Assembly (NCBI RefSeq): GCF_905147045.1
Contig: NC_065902.1
Location: 3,727,377-3,791,376 of the forward strand
Source: Nymphalis io
Lineage: Eukaryota > Arthropoda > Insecta > Lepidoptera > Nymphalidae
Reading direction: 5' to 3'
Length of the DNA stretch: 64,000 nucleotides
Translations under genes and position numbers: made by a program
The notes under the pieces: generated by a model
What the model was told of the DNA's origin: nothing
The model's database searches: none
The model's input: the letters and a program-made list of their open reading frames with translations, nothing else
Shown here: one piece after another, positions 23,400 through 33,609 of the stretch
Position numbering within the stretch: position 1 is the first letter of the stretch
Layout: every line of letters starts with the position of its first letter

Positions 23400-24021
23400 T
23401 GCTTACTAATACATATTTATTTAATAAATGACAACAATAGTCTATACTTATAAAACCGTTTATCATGATCGCGAAAGTTTAAATTTCGAACAGGCTTAGG
23501 TACTTTATAACGTGAGCATGTGTTAGAAAATGATTTTTGGAATTATTATCTTTAATTGGGTGAATTTTAAGTGGGTGAGTAACTTTGTATTAAAGTATTT
23601 GTTCTTTGAAGTTAGAAGATAGGATATATATCAGTAAATTGTTGATATATAATCCAGGACTATGGATTCTGCTGCTTTATAAACTAAGACACCAACGACA
23701 CATACAAACTGAATTAGTGTTGATAGTTTTGCGTCTTTATATACATCCAAAGAAATATATACAATGATAATATGTATAATGTGTTTTTCTTATAATGAAA
23801 CATATAAATATATAAAAGGTAAAAAAACACAAAGGTATAAAAAAGGGGTTTCACTACGAAAGGTGTAACTCGTGAGCTATTTACCTGATTCATAACATGT
23901 TTTCCGCAAAAGTTGCTGCACATTTTATGCTTTATATTTTTTAAAATAACAATTTTTAACGTAGATGGCACTGCAGAAAATATATTCTATTTTCGAAAAA
24001 CTGATTTGCGGTATTACTTTT

Positions 24022-24034
24022 CCAAGATGGCGGC
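24022..24034 (+). promoter_or_regulatory. YY1/Pho-like motif upstream of gene D
   Basis: CCAAGATGGCGGC matches the classic YY1/Pho-type core (AAGATGGCGGC). It lies 317 bp before the gene D start codon in otherwise A+T-rich DNA. Such motifs often sit at transcription starts. One match only; function is inference. Confidence 0.35.
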
Positions 24035-24350
24035 GCGACTAGCAAGGTTTTAGTTAAGGCTAAGTTACTGGGCACACAGTCTCACCCGCTTAAATTTAGA
24101 CTTTCGACATGATAAACATGTTAGTTATATTTTAGACCGTAATAAAAATGTTACTTTTATCTGTAAAATAATTGGATTCAGTTTATTATTTAAAAATAAT
24201 AAAACTCGTGTTTAAAATTTAGTTCGTTGTATAATTTAACATTCATTGGAATTATGAATTTGTTTTCTAATCAGTAGCTTTATTGTACTTTTAATTAAAA
24301 TTCTTGAAATCATTATTTAGCATCTTGTTCGCTTTCTTCTTTGTACAACA

Positions 24351-27300
24351 ATGTCGAAGAGATTATTTTTTCTGTTAATAACATGTATTATGAGCGACTC
24401 TGCATCCATAAATGAAAAAATATCCAATTATTTTAAAAGCGGTAAGGAATTATATTGACGTATTGAGTGTTAATTTTAACCGACTTCAAAGAAAGAGAAG
24501 GTTTTCGAGTCGTGTTTATTTATGCGTAACTATTTTATGAACAAATTTTTGTGATTATTTTTGCATTGAGTTCAACTCACTTTTATTAGATATTTTTATT
24601 GGATATTGTTAACGTTTTATTTGAAGCGTATATTTACACATATTTTAAAAAGTCCGTTTTTTTATTGTTGCTTAATTAAACCGAGTGACAAATAAAACAA
24701 TAATAATAAAATAAATAAAATAAAAAATAAAATACTTACGGAAAATACGGAAGAGGTATAAACTTCATACACTATCTACTATTGACCTTTTTAAATTTAT
24801 GATTCTCATAAGAAGTTTGTCATAAGAAGTGTTCCAAGATACGTAAACCGAATTAAATTATCGATTTATAATACAGTAAAAATATATAAACGATATATTA
24901 TTTATTAAAAATATACCAAAATGGCTTATTTCTTTTGCAGATGTATTTAAGGCTTTTCAAATAGACTGGCAGACACATAGGAAGTCCTTCGAGAACGCTA
25001 TACTCTTGGTTAGTTGAATAGAAAATATTATATTTTAGATATTTTTGTCAGCTAGTATCAAATTAAGTCTAGTTATACAACAGGCATTGTACTCATAGGT
25101 TTCTTGTTACAGGCGTTGAAGGACAATTTTGGTCATAAAAGTATGAATGTGTATGTGAGACGTTCAGCGGATTCGCTTCGAGTATCCGATGGTTTTTTTT
25201 TAAACGATAATGTAGTTAACTTGTGAGTATAAGTGTATCATTTTATTTACCAATAAATAATCCCATAGCATTATTTTATTTATTAACTTGGTGTTACTTA
25301 GTAATAATTGGTGGTAGGGATTTGCGAAAGTCTGTCTGTGTAGATATCACCCACCCATTACACCTTGATGAGCCCGTGGATTTGCCCGTCTGCCAATCTA
25401 TTTGAAAAAAATATAGGAATACAGACGAACAAATGAGTCTGATGGCAAGAGATCACTTACGCCCAAAGAATAAATCTGATACTGCCAGAGAATCTAGTAA
25501 AAATATAATTAATAGCTGTAACCTTAATGTACTTCATACGAACGCAACTCATTTTTTTCCGAATTGTTTGCCATCGCTGTTGGACTTAATGGTTGTTTCC
25601 TCGCCTAGTCATGTTGATGCGCATGGTCAGCTTCCCGCTGAAGCCTTTTCTTACCATGACTTAATTTATTTATCCTATAGGATACGACCTCCGCGGGCTA
25701 AGCCCACCATAGTCATGCGGCGAAATTACCAGAATTTGAATACTCCCAATTTTATGGCTGATCTAAACAATATCGACTGGACCGCAATATATAATGCCAA
25801 CTCAATAGACGATAAAATGAGTATATTTAATTCCCTATTAAATGATCTATTGGATGTACATGCCCCTTTAAGACCTATCAAGCTTAAGCACCTACCGGCT
25901 CCTTGGCTAACTCAGGACATTAAAGCACTCATGGCAAAGCGTAATGCTGCGAAAGCTAGATACAAAAGAAATGCGACGAACGATAACCTTTTAAAATATA
26001 AGCAGCTGCGAAATCGTTGCAGTATGCTTTGTCGTGATGCTCAGCGTAAGTTTATTACTAATGCTATCGAAAAAAGCGGAACATCTAGGATATGGCAGTT
26101 TTTGAGATCATTCAGAGGGCGTCAGCGAGAAACGTTTCCTGCCAATTTCAATCTCGATGATCTTAATAAACACTTTATTTCCTCTTCCTCTCTAAACAAT
26201 CAGTACAAATCCATCACACTCAACTATCTCCATTCCTTGCCAATCCCTGGCTATCCTCCTTTCCAATTCAGTCCTGTTACCATGGGAGAATTAAAAAAAC
26301 ACATCCTATGCATCAAATCTGATGCAATCGGTTGTGACGGAATTAGTCGAAAACTTATACTTCTTACCCTTAACAGTATATTGCCTACTTTATGCCATAC
26401 ATTTAACTATTCTTTATTACATGGTGCCTTTCCTTCTGTATGGCGTAAAGCTCTCGTGATTCCTATTCCTAAAGTTTCCAATCCTTTGCTTCCTTCTCAT
26501 TTTAGACCTATTTCTGTTCTTCCATTTCTTTCAAAGGTGTTAGAGCGTGTTGTTCACTCTCAACTAAACCAATTCCTCACTATTAATAAAATCCTGTGCC
26601 CTTTTCAATCTGGGTTTAGATTAGGCCATAGTACAGTTACAGCTCTTGTTAAGGTATGTGATGACATTCGCCAGGGTATTGATAACAAATCCGTGACTGT
26701 ACTAGCTCTCCTTGACTTTTCAAATGCCTTTAATAACATCGACTATGACATATGCTTGGCAATCCTAAGATCGCTAAGCATAGATTCTACTGTCATTGAA
26801 TGGTTCCACTCTTATCTGTTTAACCGACAGCAATGCATAATGGCTAATAATAAATATTCATCCTATCTAGATATTCCTTCCGGTGTCCCGCAAGGTGGTG
26901 TGCTCTCTCCTCTTCTCTTTTCTATATTCATTAATACTCTCTCTTCACTTATTTCCTCCTCTTATCATCTATATGCTGATGATCTACAAATTTACGTTAC
27001 CGCTCCTTTAGACAGTATCGATGAGGCAGCTGCAACCTTGAATCATGATTTGGCAAAGATATCCGAATGGTGTAAATCTTACGGTCTCAAAGTGAACCCG
27101 AGCAAGTCGCCAGTGGCTATATTTGGCAGTCATAAGCTTCTGACGAGGGTCCAAGTTAAACATCTACCTCCAATCTTATTTGAGGGCCAAATATTACACA
27201 TGCAAGAGACTGTTAGAAATCTTGGACTACTTCTTGATGCTTCCTTTTCCTGGGTACCTCAAATCACTGAAATGAGTCGTAAGATTTTCGCTATCATTGG

Positions 27301-30300
27301 TTTCTTAAGGCGATGGAAAAACCTATTGCCTATCAAGGCAAAGATCAGTTTAGCTAATACGTTCCTGTTACCAATACTGGACTATGCTGATGTCTGCTAC
27401 ATGGATTTAACTGAAGACCTCCTAAATAAATTAGAACGGCTGCAAAATATAGCCATAAGATTTATTTTTGGCCTGCGAAAGTTTGATCATGTCTCTGAGT
27501 ATCGGTCTCAGTTAAAGTGGCTGCCAATCAGACTACGAAGAAATCTACACGCCTTATCTCTTCTCTACTCTATTATTTATATCGATCACACACCATCTTA
27601 CCTTAAAGAACGCTTTAAATTTCTTGGTTGCGACAGCGCACACAACCTGCGTTCTTCGGATGATAATAAGCTAGTTACTCCCTGCAGCCGGACACAAACC
27701 TACAGTAACTCTTTTACTGCAAAAACCATCAAACTTTGGAATGCACTGCCTACAGATATTCGGCAGTCGAATTCATTGAGTATTTTTAAATACCGCTTGA
27801 AAAGCTATTATTTGTCCATTTCCAAGTAAGGTATGTATATATGTATGAAATAGTATGTGGTTTATAATTTATCTATATATAATTTTATACTCTATAATTA
27901 TATATAATATGTATATGCTAAGTAATAATTATATATGTGTATGTATATATATATATATATTTGTATGAATGTATATGTGTATGTGTGTGTATGTATGTAT
28001 GTATATGTGGTTAGTGGGATGTAGATATGTGTAGTCTATTAAATATTTAGTATCTCCTTTTTATATGTAAATGCACTTACCTGTTCTCTTACAAAATTCT
28101 TTCACCAAAGGTTGTCTGTTAGAGATCGCTATAAGCGATAAGACCGCCTTTGCGCACCATTTTTTATTTTCTTTTTCTTTGATTGTTTCCTACTTCTCTC
28201 ATTTTATGTATATGTTGTGCAAAAAGTGTTAAATAAATAAATAAATAAATAAATAAAAACCAATTTTTAAACAATCAGTGCATCCCTATGATGTGTAAGA
28301 CATTACGTACTTAGATATCATAGTCAAATTGCTAAATCACTCACTTCATATTAAACCAAAATACAAGTAAAAATCTTAATTTTTTGGTAGTAAGTAACTG
28401 ATTCAGTGATGATATGTAACCATATGAACCAGTACAGAGACTTAATATGGTAAACATATAATTTATACTCCAGTCAGTTTGACTTTCAAAATGTCAATGA
28501 GACTTCTAGAGATTTCTCAGATTAGAGTTTAGTGTTGTAAATAATATTCCAAGTTTGCGACCTTGGACGACCGCCGCTCGCGCCGTCATGTAAAAATGGT
28601 ACCAATGGTTTTATTTTTGATAATATTTATCATGTAATACTTGAATACAAACATATATTTGTCTATTATAGGTTGTTATTAGAAATGTCCCTCACTGGCT
28701 TACCTCATCTCACCATGCCGGAGGTAACATTCGCGCTCGCGTCTAACGTCCTGCGGCTGGAGGCTGGTCTTAGCAAGATGATAATGGTTACTGGTTATCT
28801 GGTATTCAGGAATGAATCGGATATTCTACATGTTGAAGGTCTAGATAGATACAAAAAATCACCATTTACTTTCGAGGAAGTAGAAAACGTAGGACAGCTG
28901 GCGTAAGTGAATGTCTTTATGAACCAAATAATACGGTTAAGATCATATAATATTTCCTTATACATTTCGGGTGATCAATTTTTATAATTACAAATTTAAT
29001 CTATTTTATTCGGGTAGCACGAGAAAAAATTACGTAGTGTTACTTAGCATTGGTCTTAAACAAAACGTTCGAACGTTGTGATTCGAGCGAGCAATCATAT
29101 TATCGCGTTCTCACATATCATATAATCATGGAAAACAAACTTTTATGTATTCATGCGTTTACGGTATGCTCATTCGATTAATATATTATAGAAGAAAAAG
29201 GAGACAGGCGCCAGAAGTCAAAACTTAAAAAATTGTATTAATTTTTATTGCTTCCTCCCAATGTTTTCTTTATCATCAACATGTGCATTATTGATTCAAC
29301 GTTTCGATAGTTCTGAAACGACGGATTATAAAGACAAATCATTTCGTACATGGAAAATATGCGCTTTCATCATTGTCACAATATGAACTAATTTTAATGT
29401 GAAACGATCGCTTTTGAAGCCCGAATAAAATATATGTATATGAAATAAATCTATATTTAAATCGGAGAGACTATTTAATTATTGTTATCTTTCAGTGTCG
29501 TCGCCGATGATTGTACATTAGTCGGCTATACTATAGCCAAACTGAGCGGCCAATCGGTAACATTAGGCCACGACACGTTCCAAGTACGAGACTGCAGATT
29601 TAGTGTCGAGGTAAATATAGTTTTTAAATTATCGATTACAGTTAAGTTTAGTTAGTTATTATTATATAGTTATTCCGTAGGAGAAAAGATATACACAACT
29701 TAGATATATATATCATATCCATCCGATATATATATATATATCCGAGTTCTGATAACAAATCCATATTAAACGTTATTTCACAAATACCATCGATTATTTT
29801 AGACCTCCACCAATAATATCACATCACTTCAATGTCAAATTTGTTTATTTGTCTTTACTTCTCCTGCCTTCCATTGGATATTGGAATAGGCTATAGATGA
29901 GTTTCATTGTTACGTCACAGTTAGAAGATACTAATGTTGTAAATCATTTCAGATATCTCCTATTCGTTATGGTCATGGGAAACTACCAGTTATAGCGCCA
30001 TATTTTTCAAAGAGCCAGGGTAAGTTTTTGATATTAAGAAACCTGGTATACCTGGATTACTTTCATATATTTAATATACTACTTTAAGGTAAACAATTGG
30101 AAATCTTGTTATCAAAACCAATACGTGAAGAATTGATGCCGAAACTTCAAGCAGCTGTATTTTCTTATATAAATACGTCAGTCATATTTGGCGATCACTT
30201 GGTCAAATTTCGGTAATTATTTCTGTATGCGTTATAGTTAATTATAATAAGACATATTACAGGAACTATCAAAAACATTTTACAAAATTGATATGCTTTA

Positions 30301-32910
30301 TTATAGACTGTTCCATTAATGATTTGATTTTGGTTGCAGTGAATATCAAGACGATGTATTTAAAATGGTGTCAAAAAATATGTCAGAATTAGCTCGAAAC
30401 CTTAATAATTTAACCATACACCTAAACGAAGAAACTGCTGAATTGGAGCCAGTAGAAACGTCACGGAATGTTACGGTAAAAAAATCGGGTTTGTGGTAAT
30501 ATGTGAGTCTTTTTATGACCTTATAGCTCGAGACTCCCTTGGGAATGTGGTTTGGTCAAAAGGTTATAAATCCCAAGGTCCTGGGTTTAAGCCCCGGATC
30601 GGATAAATAAAGAGTAGCGATATTTTCAGTAGCATTCGAAGTCCTCAGTATTTGCAGCGATAACATATGGAGGCATGGTAGCCTCAGAAAGCACGTAAGG
30701 CCGTAGGTCATGTACCCGAACTCTCTCCAGTCTTATTCAATTGGCTATCCCATCAGATTATGAGAGTGCACTTATGCTTTAACACACCATTGAGTACTTT
30801 AATATCTTCTGTGCAGTATAGCCATATTCTTGGCAGGATATTTACATTAAACTAGTGGGATATATAAAGATTACAAAAAAAGACTTAAAAAACGAGAGTA
30901 ATTTCTATGTTTTTTTACTGGTTCTTGGTATTATTATTATTATTATTTTTTATAGAATAGGAAGCTGGACGAGCATATGGGCCACCTGATGGTAAGTGGT
31001 CACCAAACGCCCTTAGACATTGGCATTGTAAGAAATGTCAACCATCGCTTACAGCCAATGCGCCACCAACCTTGGGAACTAAGATTTTATGTCCCTTGTG
31101 CCTGTAATTACACTGGCTCACTCACCCTTCAAACCGGAACACAACAATATCAAGTATTGCTGTTTTGCGGTAGAATATCTAATGAGTGGGTGGTACCTAC
31201 CCAGACGAGCTTGCACAAAGCCCTACCACCAGTGAATTTCGAATCTGTTCCAGCTTTACATGCAATTTTTAATAGTGTAATTGAATTACTGATTTAAAAG
31301 CTTATAAGAGCCTACTTCAATAAAATATAGTTTTATTATTGATTTGATTGAATATTTTCTGCCATTTTATTTCAATGGATAAGAAAATACATAAGGTTTT
31401 TATGTAAACGCCTTGATTATTATATTACTTGTGTGTATTTAGTTTAGCCACAAGATCTTTAAATCCAAGCACAGGAACATACAATAGGTACTGATATTTC
31501 GGATAACAATATAAGTGGATATTAGTAGCTCACTTTTGGCAGAAGTGAATATGATATCCGGTGCAAACCAAGTTTGAACCCGACATTAAGCCCCTCATAT
31601 TTATTTCAGTATAATGGTGAATCACACTGGGATCGAGTTTTACTACATAAGATAGCTTTACATGGCTTGGATACACTATATTCCTCTCATACTGGTGGCC
31701 CTTTCAAGTTGCAGTCGCCGTTGATAGCAGAGGCTTTCAGATTTAATTCCATTACTGTAAGACATTCATTTATATAGTGTACCCGAGATAGCCCAGTGGT
31801 AAGAAGACGTGAATCTCAATCGAGTATTGCAGGTTCAATTCCGAGCAAACGCTACTGAATTTTTATGTGCTTAATTTGTGTTTATAATGTATGTATACAC
31901 TGAACCACGTTAGAACAGCATGGTGGAATGAACTCCAAAATCTTCTAATATTAAGAAGAGCGGGTCTTAGTCCAGCTGTGGGACATTTACAGGGTGTTAC
32001 TACTAAGACAATATTTTGACGTCATAAAATTGATTATTTTAGGTTAAATGCAGAATCTTTTACAGGTTAAAGGAAGTCTTTTATTTGAAAATATCACTAT
32101 TAAAGGAGAACACGAATTTGTAGCTGAAATAATAGATACTACAGTTAATGTTGAAATTGACTTGGAAACGTCTGAATCGACCTTTAAAGTTTTTAATTGG
32201 AGGTAATGTATAGAATTAACATTTTACAAGAATATTTAATGCATGTCACATAAATACTTTACACTTATATCCGGTCGCTAAGAGCATGCGTTCCTGACAG
32301 GACAGGTGGAATGGACGATATAATTTTAGAAGTGGCGAAAAATTTACGATAAAAAATTTAAAATAATATCATAATATTAGTTGAGATATATAAATATATC
32401 TCGACTTACTATAAATGCTATTTTATGTAAATAAGAAAACATTTTTTTTTTAAATACGCTGTTACAACGTTACGTCAACCGTTTATTTTTATATTGTGTT
32501 ACTAGGGAGACGCCAGGAACACATTTTCTCAACGACCGGAATTGGCGCCAACCTGACTTCGCTTTCTTCTAATAAGGAACTCAATATTGAGATGACTTAT
32601 TTTTTGCGCCAACATGCATATATGTTTGTCTCATTACGCATAATATACTTTCAGAAAAATAGAATTCTCTCTAGTTGAACTGGAAAAGTATACAAAGGAT
32701 CGAAGAGCTGCTAGCGCATTTCTTAATGGCTACTTACTAAACAAACTACCTAAAGTCCTGAAAGAACATTTGTCAAGTAAATACCTTCAATACAAAAGTT
32801 CAAATGACTCACATAAACCAGCGCAGAAGTTAAATGATGTTAATGTTCAATGTAGAAAAAATGCACCACCCTCACATGATGCTCCTGTAGCACTCGGGTG
32901 GTTTGATTAG
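24351..32910 (+). CDS. Gene D: secreted two-unit TULIP-like protein, tandem paralogue of gene C
   Basis: Spliced model of 11 exons: 24351-24441, 24941-25008, 25113-25222, 28672-28902, 29496-29610, 29953-30019, 30089-30212, 30340-30475, 31610-31756, 32066-32202, 32655-32910. It encodes 493 residues. Eight of the eleven exons (2-5 and 7-10) have exactly the same length as in gene C and all phases match, so the pair arose by tandem duplication. Signal peptide: MSKRLFFLLITCIMSDSA. Highly conserved blocks include FGHKSMNVYVRRSADSLR, PHLTMPEVTFALASNVLR and KLPVIAPYFSKSQ. The exon 5 Cys pair is kept (DDC...RDC). The exon 9 CPDGSC pair of gene C is replaced by YNGESH. The C-terminus runs 18 residues past the point where C stops (after NVQC). 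Intron 3 is enlarged to about 3.4 kb by a LINE insertion. A poly(A) signal follows 48 bp after the stop. Role inferred as an extracellular hydrophobic-ligand carrier. Confidence 0.9.
25298..25402 (+). repeat. R1 element, decayed fragment
   Basis: ATTGGTGGTAGGGATTTGCG through GTGGATTTGCCCGTCTGCC. The LINE begins right after it. Confidence 0.55.
25433..27829 (+). CDS. LINE ORF2 (end of endonuclease plus reverse transcriptase), uninterrupted
   Basis: An open frame of 798 codons encodes a non-LTR retrotransposon polyprotein, 5'-truncated. The end of the endonuclease domain is visible (LLDLMVVSSPSHVDAHG, then SYHDLIYLSY with H75-D76). The reverse transcriptase runs from about residue 270: fingers motif FRPISVLPFLSKVLERVV, catalytic motif A ALLDFSNAF with D428, motif GVPQGGVLSPLLFSIFIN from residue 484, and the catalytic YADD at 514-517. 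The C-terminal connector ends RTQTYSNSFTAKTIKLWNAL. The layout and the short-repeat 3' end fit the CR1/L2/Daphne side of the Jockey superfamily; the exact clade is inference. All catalytic Asp residues are present and no stop or frameshift is seen, so it may still code for RT, but the missing 5' part makes it non-autonomous as a whole. It sits in sense orientation in intron 3 of gene D. Confidence 0.92.
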   Translation: MSLMARDHLRPKNKSDTARESSKNIINSCNLNVLHTNATHFFPNCLPSLLDLMVVSSPSHVDAHGQLPAEAFSYHDLIYLSYRIRPPRAKPTIVMRRNYQNLNTPNFMADLNNIDWTAIYNANSIDDKMSIFNSLLNDLLDVHAPLRPIKLKHLPAPWLTQDIKALMAKRNAAKARYKRNATNDNLLKYKQLRNRCSMLCRDAQRKFITNAIEKSGTSRIWQFLRSFRGRQRETFPANFNLDDLNKHFISSSSLNNQYKSITLNYLHSLPIPGYPPFQFSPVTMGELKKHILCIKSDAIGCDGISRKLILLTLNSILPTLCHTFNYSLLHGAFPSVWRKALVIPIPKVSNPLLPSHFRPISVLPFLSKVLERVVHSQLNQFLTINKILCPFQSGFRLGHSTVTALVKVCDDIRQGIDNKSVTVLALLDFSNAFNNIDYDICLAILRSLSIDSTVIEWFHSYLFNRQQCIMANNKYSSYLDIPSGVPQGGVLSPLLFSIFINTLSSLISSSYHLYADDLQIYVTAPLDSIDEAAATLNHDLAKISEWCKSYGLKVNPSKSPVAIFGSHKLLTRVQVKHLPPILFEGQILHMQETVRNLGLLLDASFSWVPQITEMSRKIFAIIGFLRRWKNLLPIKAKISLANTFLLPILDYADVCYMDLTEDLLNKLERLQNIAIRFIFGLRKFDHVSEYRSQLKWLPIRLRRNLHALSLLYSIIYIDHTPSYLKERFKFLGCDSAHNLRSSDDNKLVTPCSRTQTYSNSFTAKTIKLWNALPTDIRQSNSLSIFKYRLKSYYLSISK
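25433..28256 (+). mobile_element. 5'-truncated CR1/L2-like LINE in intron 3 of gene D
   Basis: This is the body of the element whose ORF is listed separately. After the stop there is about 400 bp of A+T-rich 3' UTR with TA/TG microsatellite (about 27940-28015). The element ends in six AAAT repeats at 28231-28256, the kind of short tandem terminus used by CR1-clade elements. The 5' boundary is not sharp: the sequence before about 25430 is a decayed A-tailed-element fragment, and no clear target-site duplication was found. Confidence 0.8.
29832..29895 (+). repeat. TIR element R5, right-end fragment
   Basis: AATGTCAAATTTGTTTATTT and the terminal TTGGAATAGGCTATA. It lies in intron 5 of gene D. 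Confidence 0.6.
30535..30800 (+). mobile_element. SINE S2, decayed
   Basis: B-box remnant GGTCCTGGGTTTAAGCCCCG, then GAAAGCACGTAAGGCCGTAGG and the shared ATTATGAGAGTGCACTT. It lies in intron 8 of gene D. Confidence 0.75.
30938..31232 (-). repeat. R1 element, near full length
   Basis: A (ATT)n lead, ATAGAATAGGAAGCTGGACG, through CAAAGCCCTACCACCAGTG. The open frame of 106 codons across it is a by-product of the repeat. It lies in intron 8 of gene D. Confidence 0.85.
31783..32008 (+). mobile_element. SINE S1, decayed copy
   Basis: Plus-strand copy with the A-box-like TAGCCCAGTGGTAAG, the B box GGTTCAATTCC, and the S1 tail GTCCAGCTGTGGGACATTTACAG. It lies in intron 9 of gene D. Confidence 0.8.
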
Positions 32911-33609
32911 CAGAAAAAACTCTACACAAGCAACATTGTATATTAATTGACATTAAAAATAAAGTGCTTTCTCAATCTCATCTCGTTGAGTTGCTAATAA
33001 TTTATTATCAAGTAAATAAATAAATGATTAAACAAATAAATGTAAGTTTTTAATACTTGAACATCGTTAAGTTTTTTCTGAGAGCTGAGGTATCCCAGGC
33101 CAAAAACCCATTTATCGGCTAAATCGGAAATTATATGACGCAGTGATGATTTGAATATTTAAGAACTACATCGACGACAGCGAAGGCGCTGAAACACTTA
33201 TGAATAAAACCACTCCGATCCGAAATAGAGATGACCCAATTATGAACAGACTGGTCGAATAGTACTATCCAGACCGGTTAAGGAATCCAGATACCCATGA
33301 ATACAAATAACAGAAGGAAGTCAACAGGCACACATTCATATTAAATAAAGGTGACGTCTGGACTCTACGACGTACAATACAAACTTGTATATGCACATAA
33401 ATACCATATTTTTATCAATTAAGTTTGTAATACTTCGTCATTTTATGGGTTATGTAAATGTTTCCAAAATGCTACGATGCACAATTTTTTATACATTATA
33501 ATCAACATTATACTCTGGTTAATTTATATTTGATACATATCTGTAATTTGTAGGTAAAGTATTTAAATAAGAGAACTATGACAAATAAAATATTTATACA
33601 TTTCTTATT
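32911..33609. other. Convergent intergenic region of genes D and E
   Basis: Holds the 3' UTRs of both genes. No repeat family or other gene was recognised. Confidence 0.5.
32958..32963 (+). terminator. Poly(A) signal of gene D
   Basis: AATAAA lies 48 bp after the gene D stop, at the usual distance for a short 3' UTR. Confidence 0.65.

Larger units (their letters stand above)
23273..24350. other. Intergenic region between genes C and D
   Basis: Contains the gene C 3' UTR with poly(A) signals and the gene D 5' flank with the YY1-like motif. Nothing else recognised. Confidence 0.5.

Noticed and set aside
27935..28015. TA/TG microsatellite as a separate feature
   Set aside because: It lies within the 3' UTR of the LINE and is described there.
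30977..31297. 106-codon open frame, plus strand
   Set aside because: It lies across an R1 repeat copy; equivalent frames appear in other R1 copies (for example 14684-14887 and 645-887), so it is repeat-derived.
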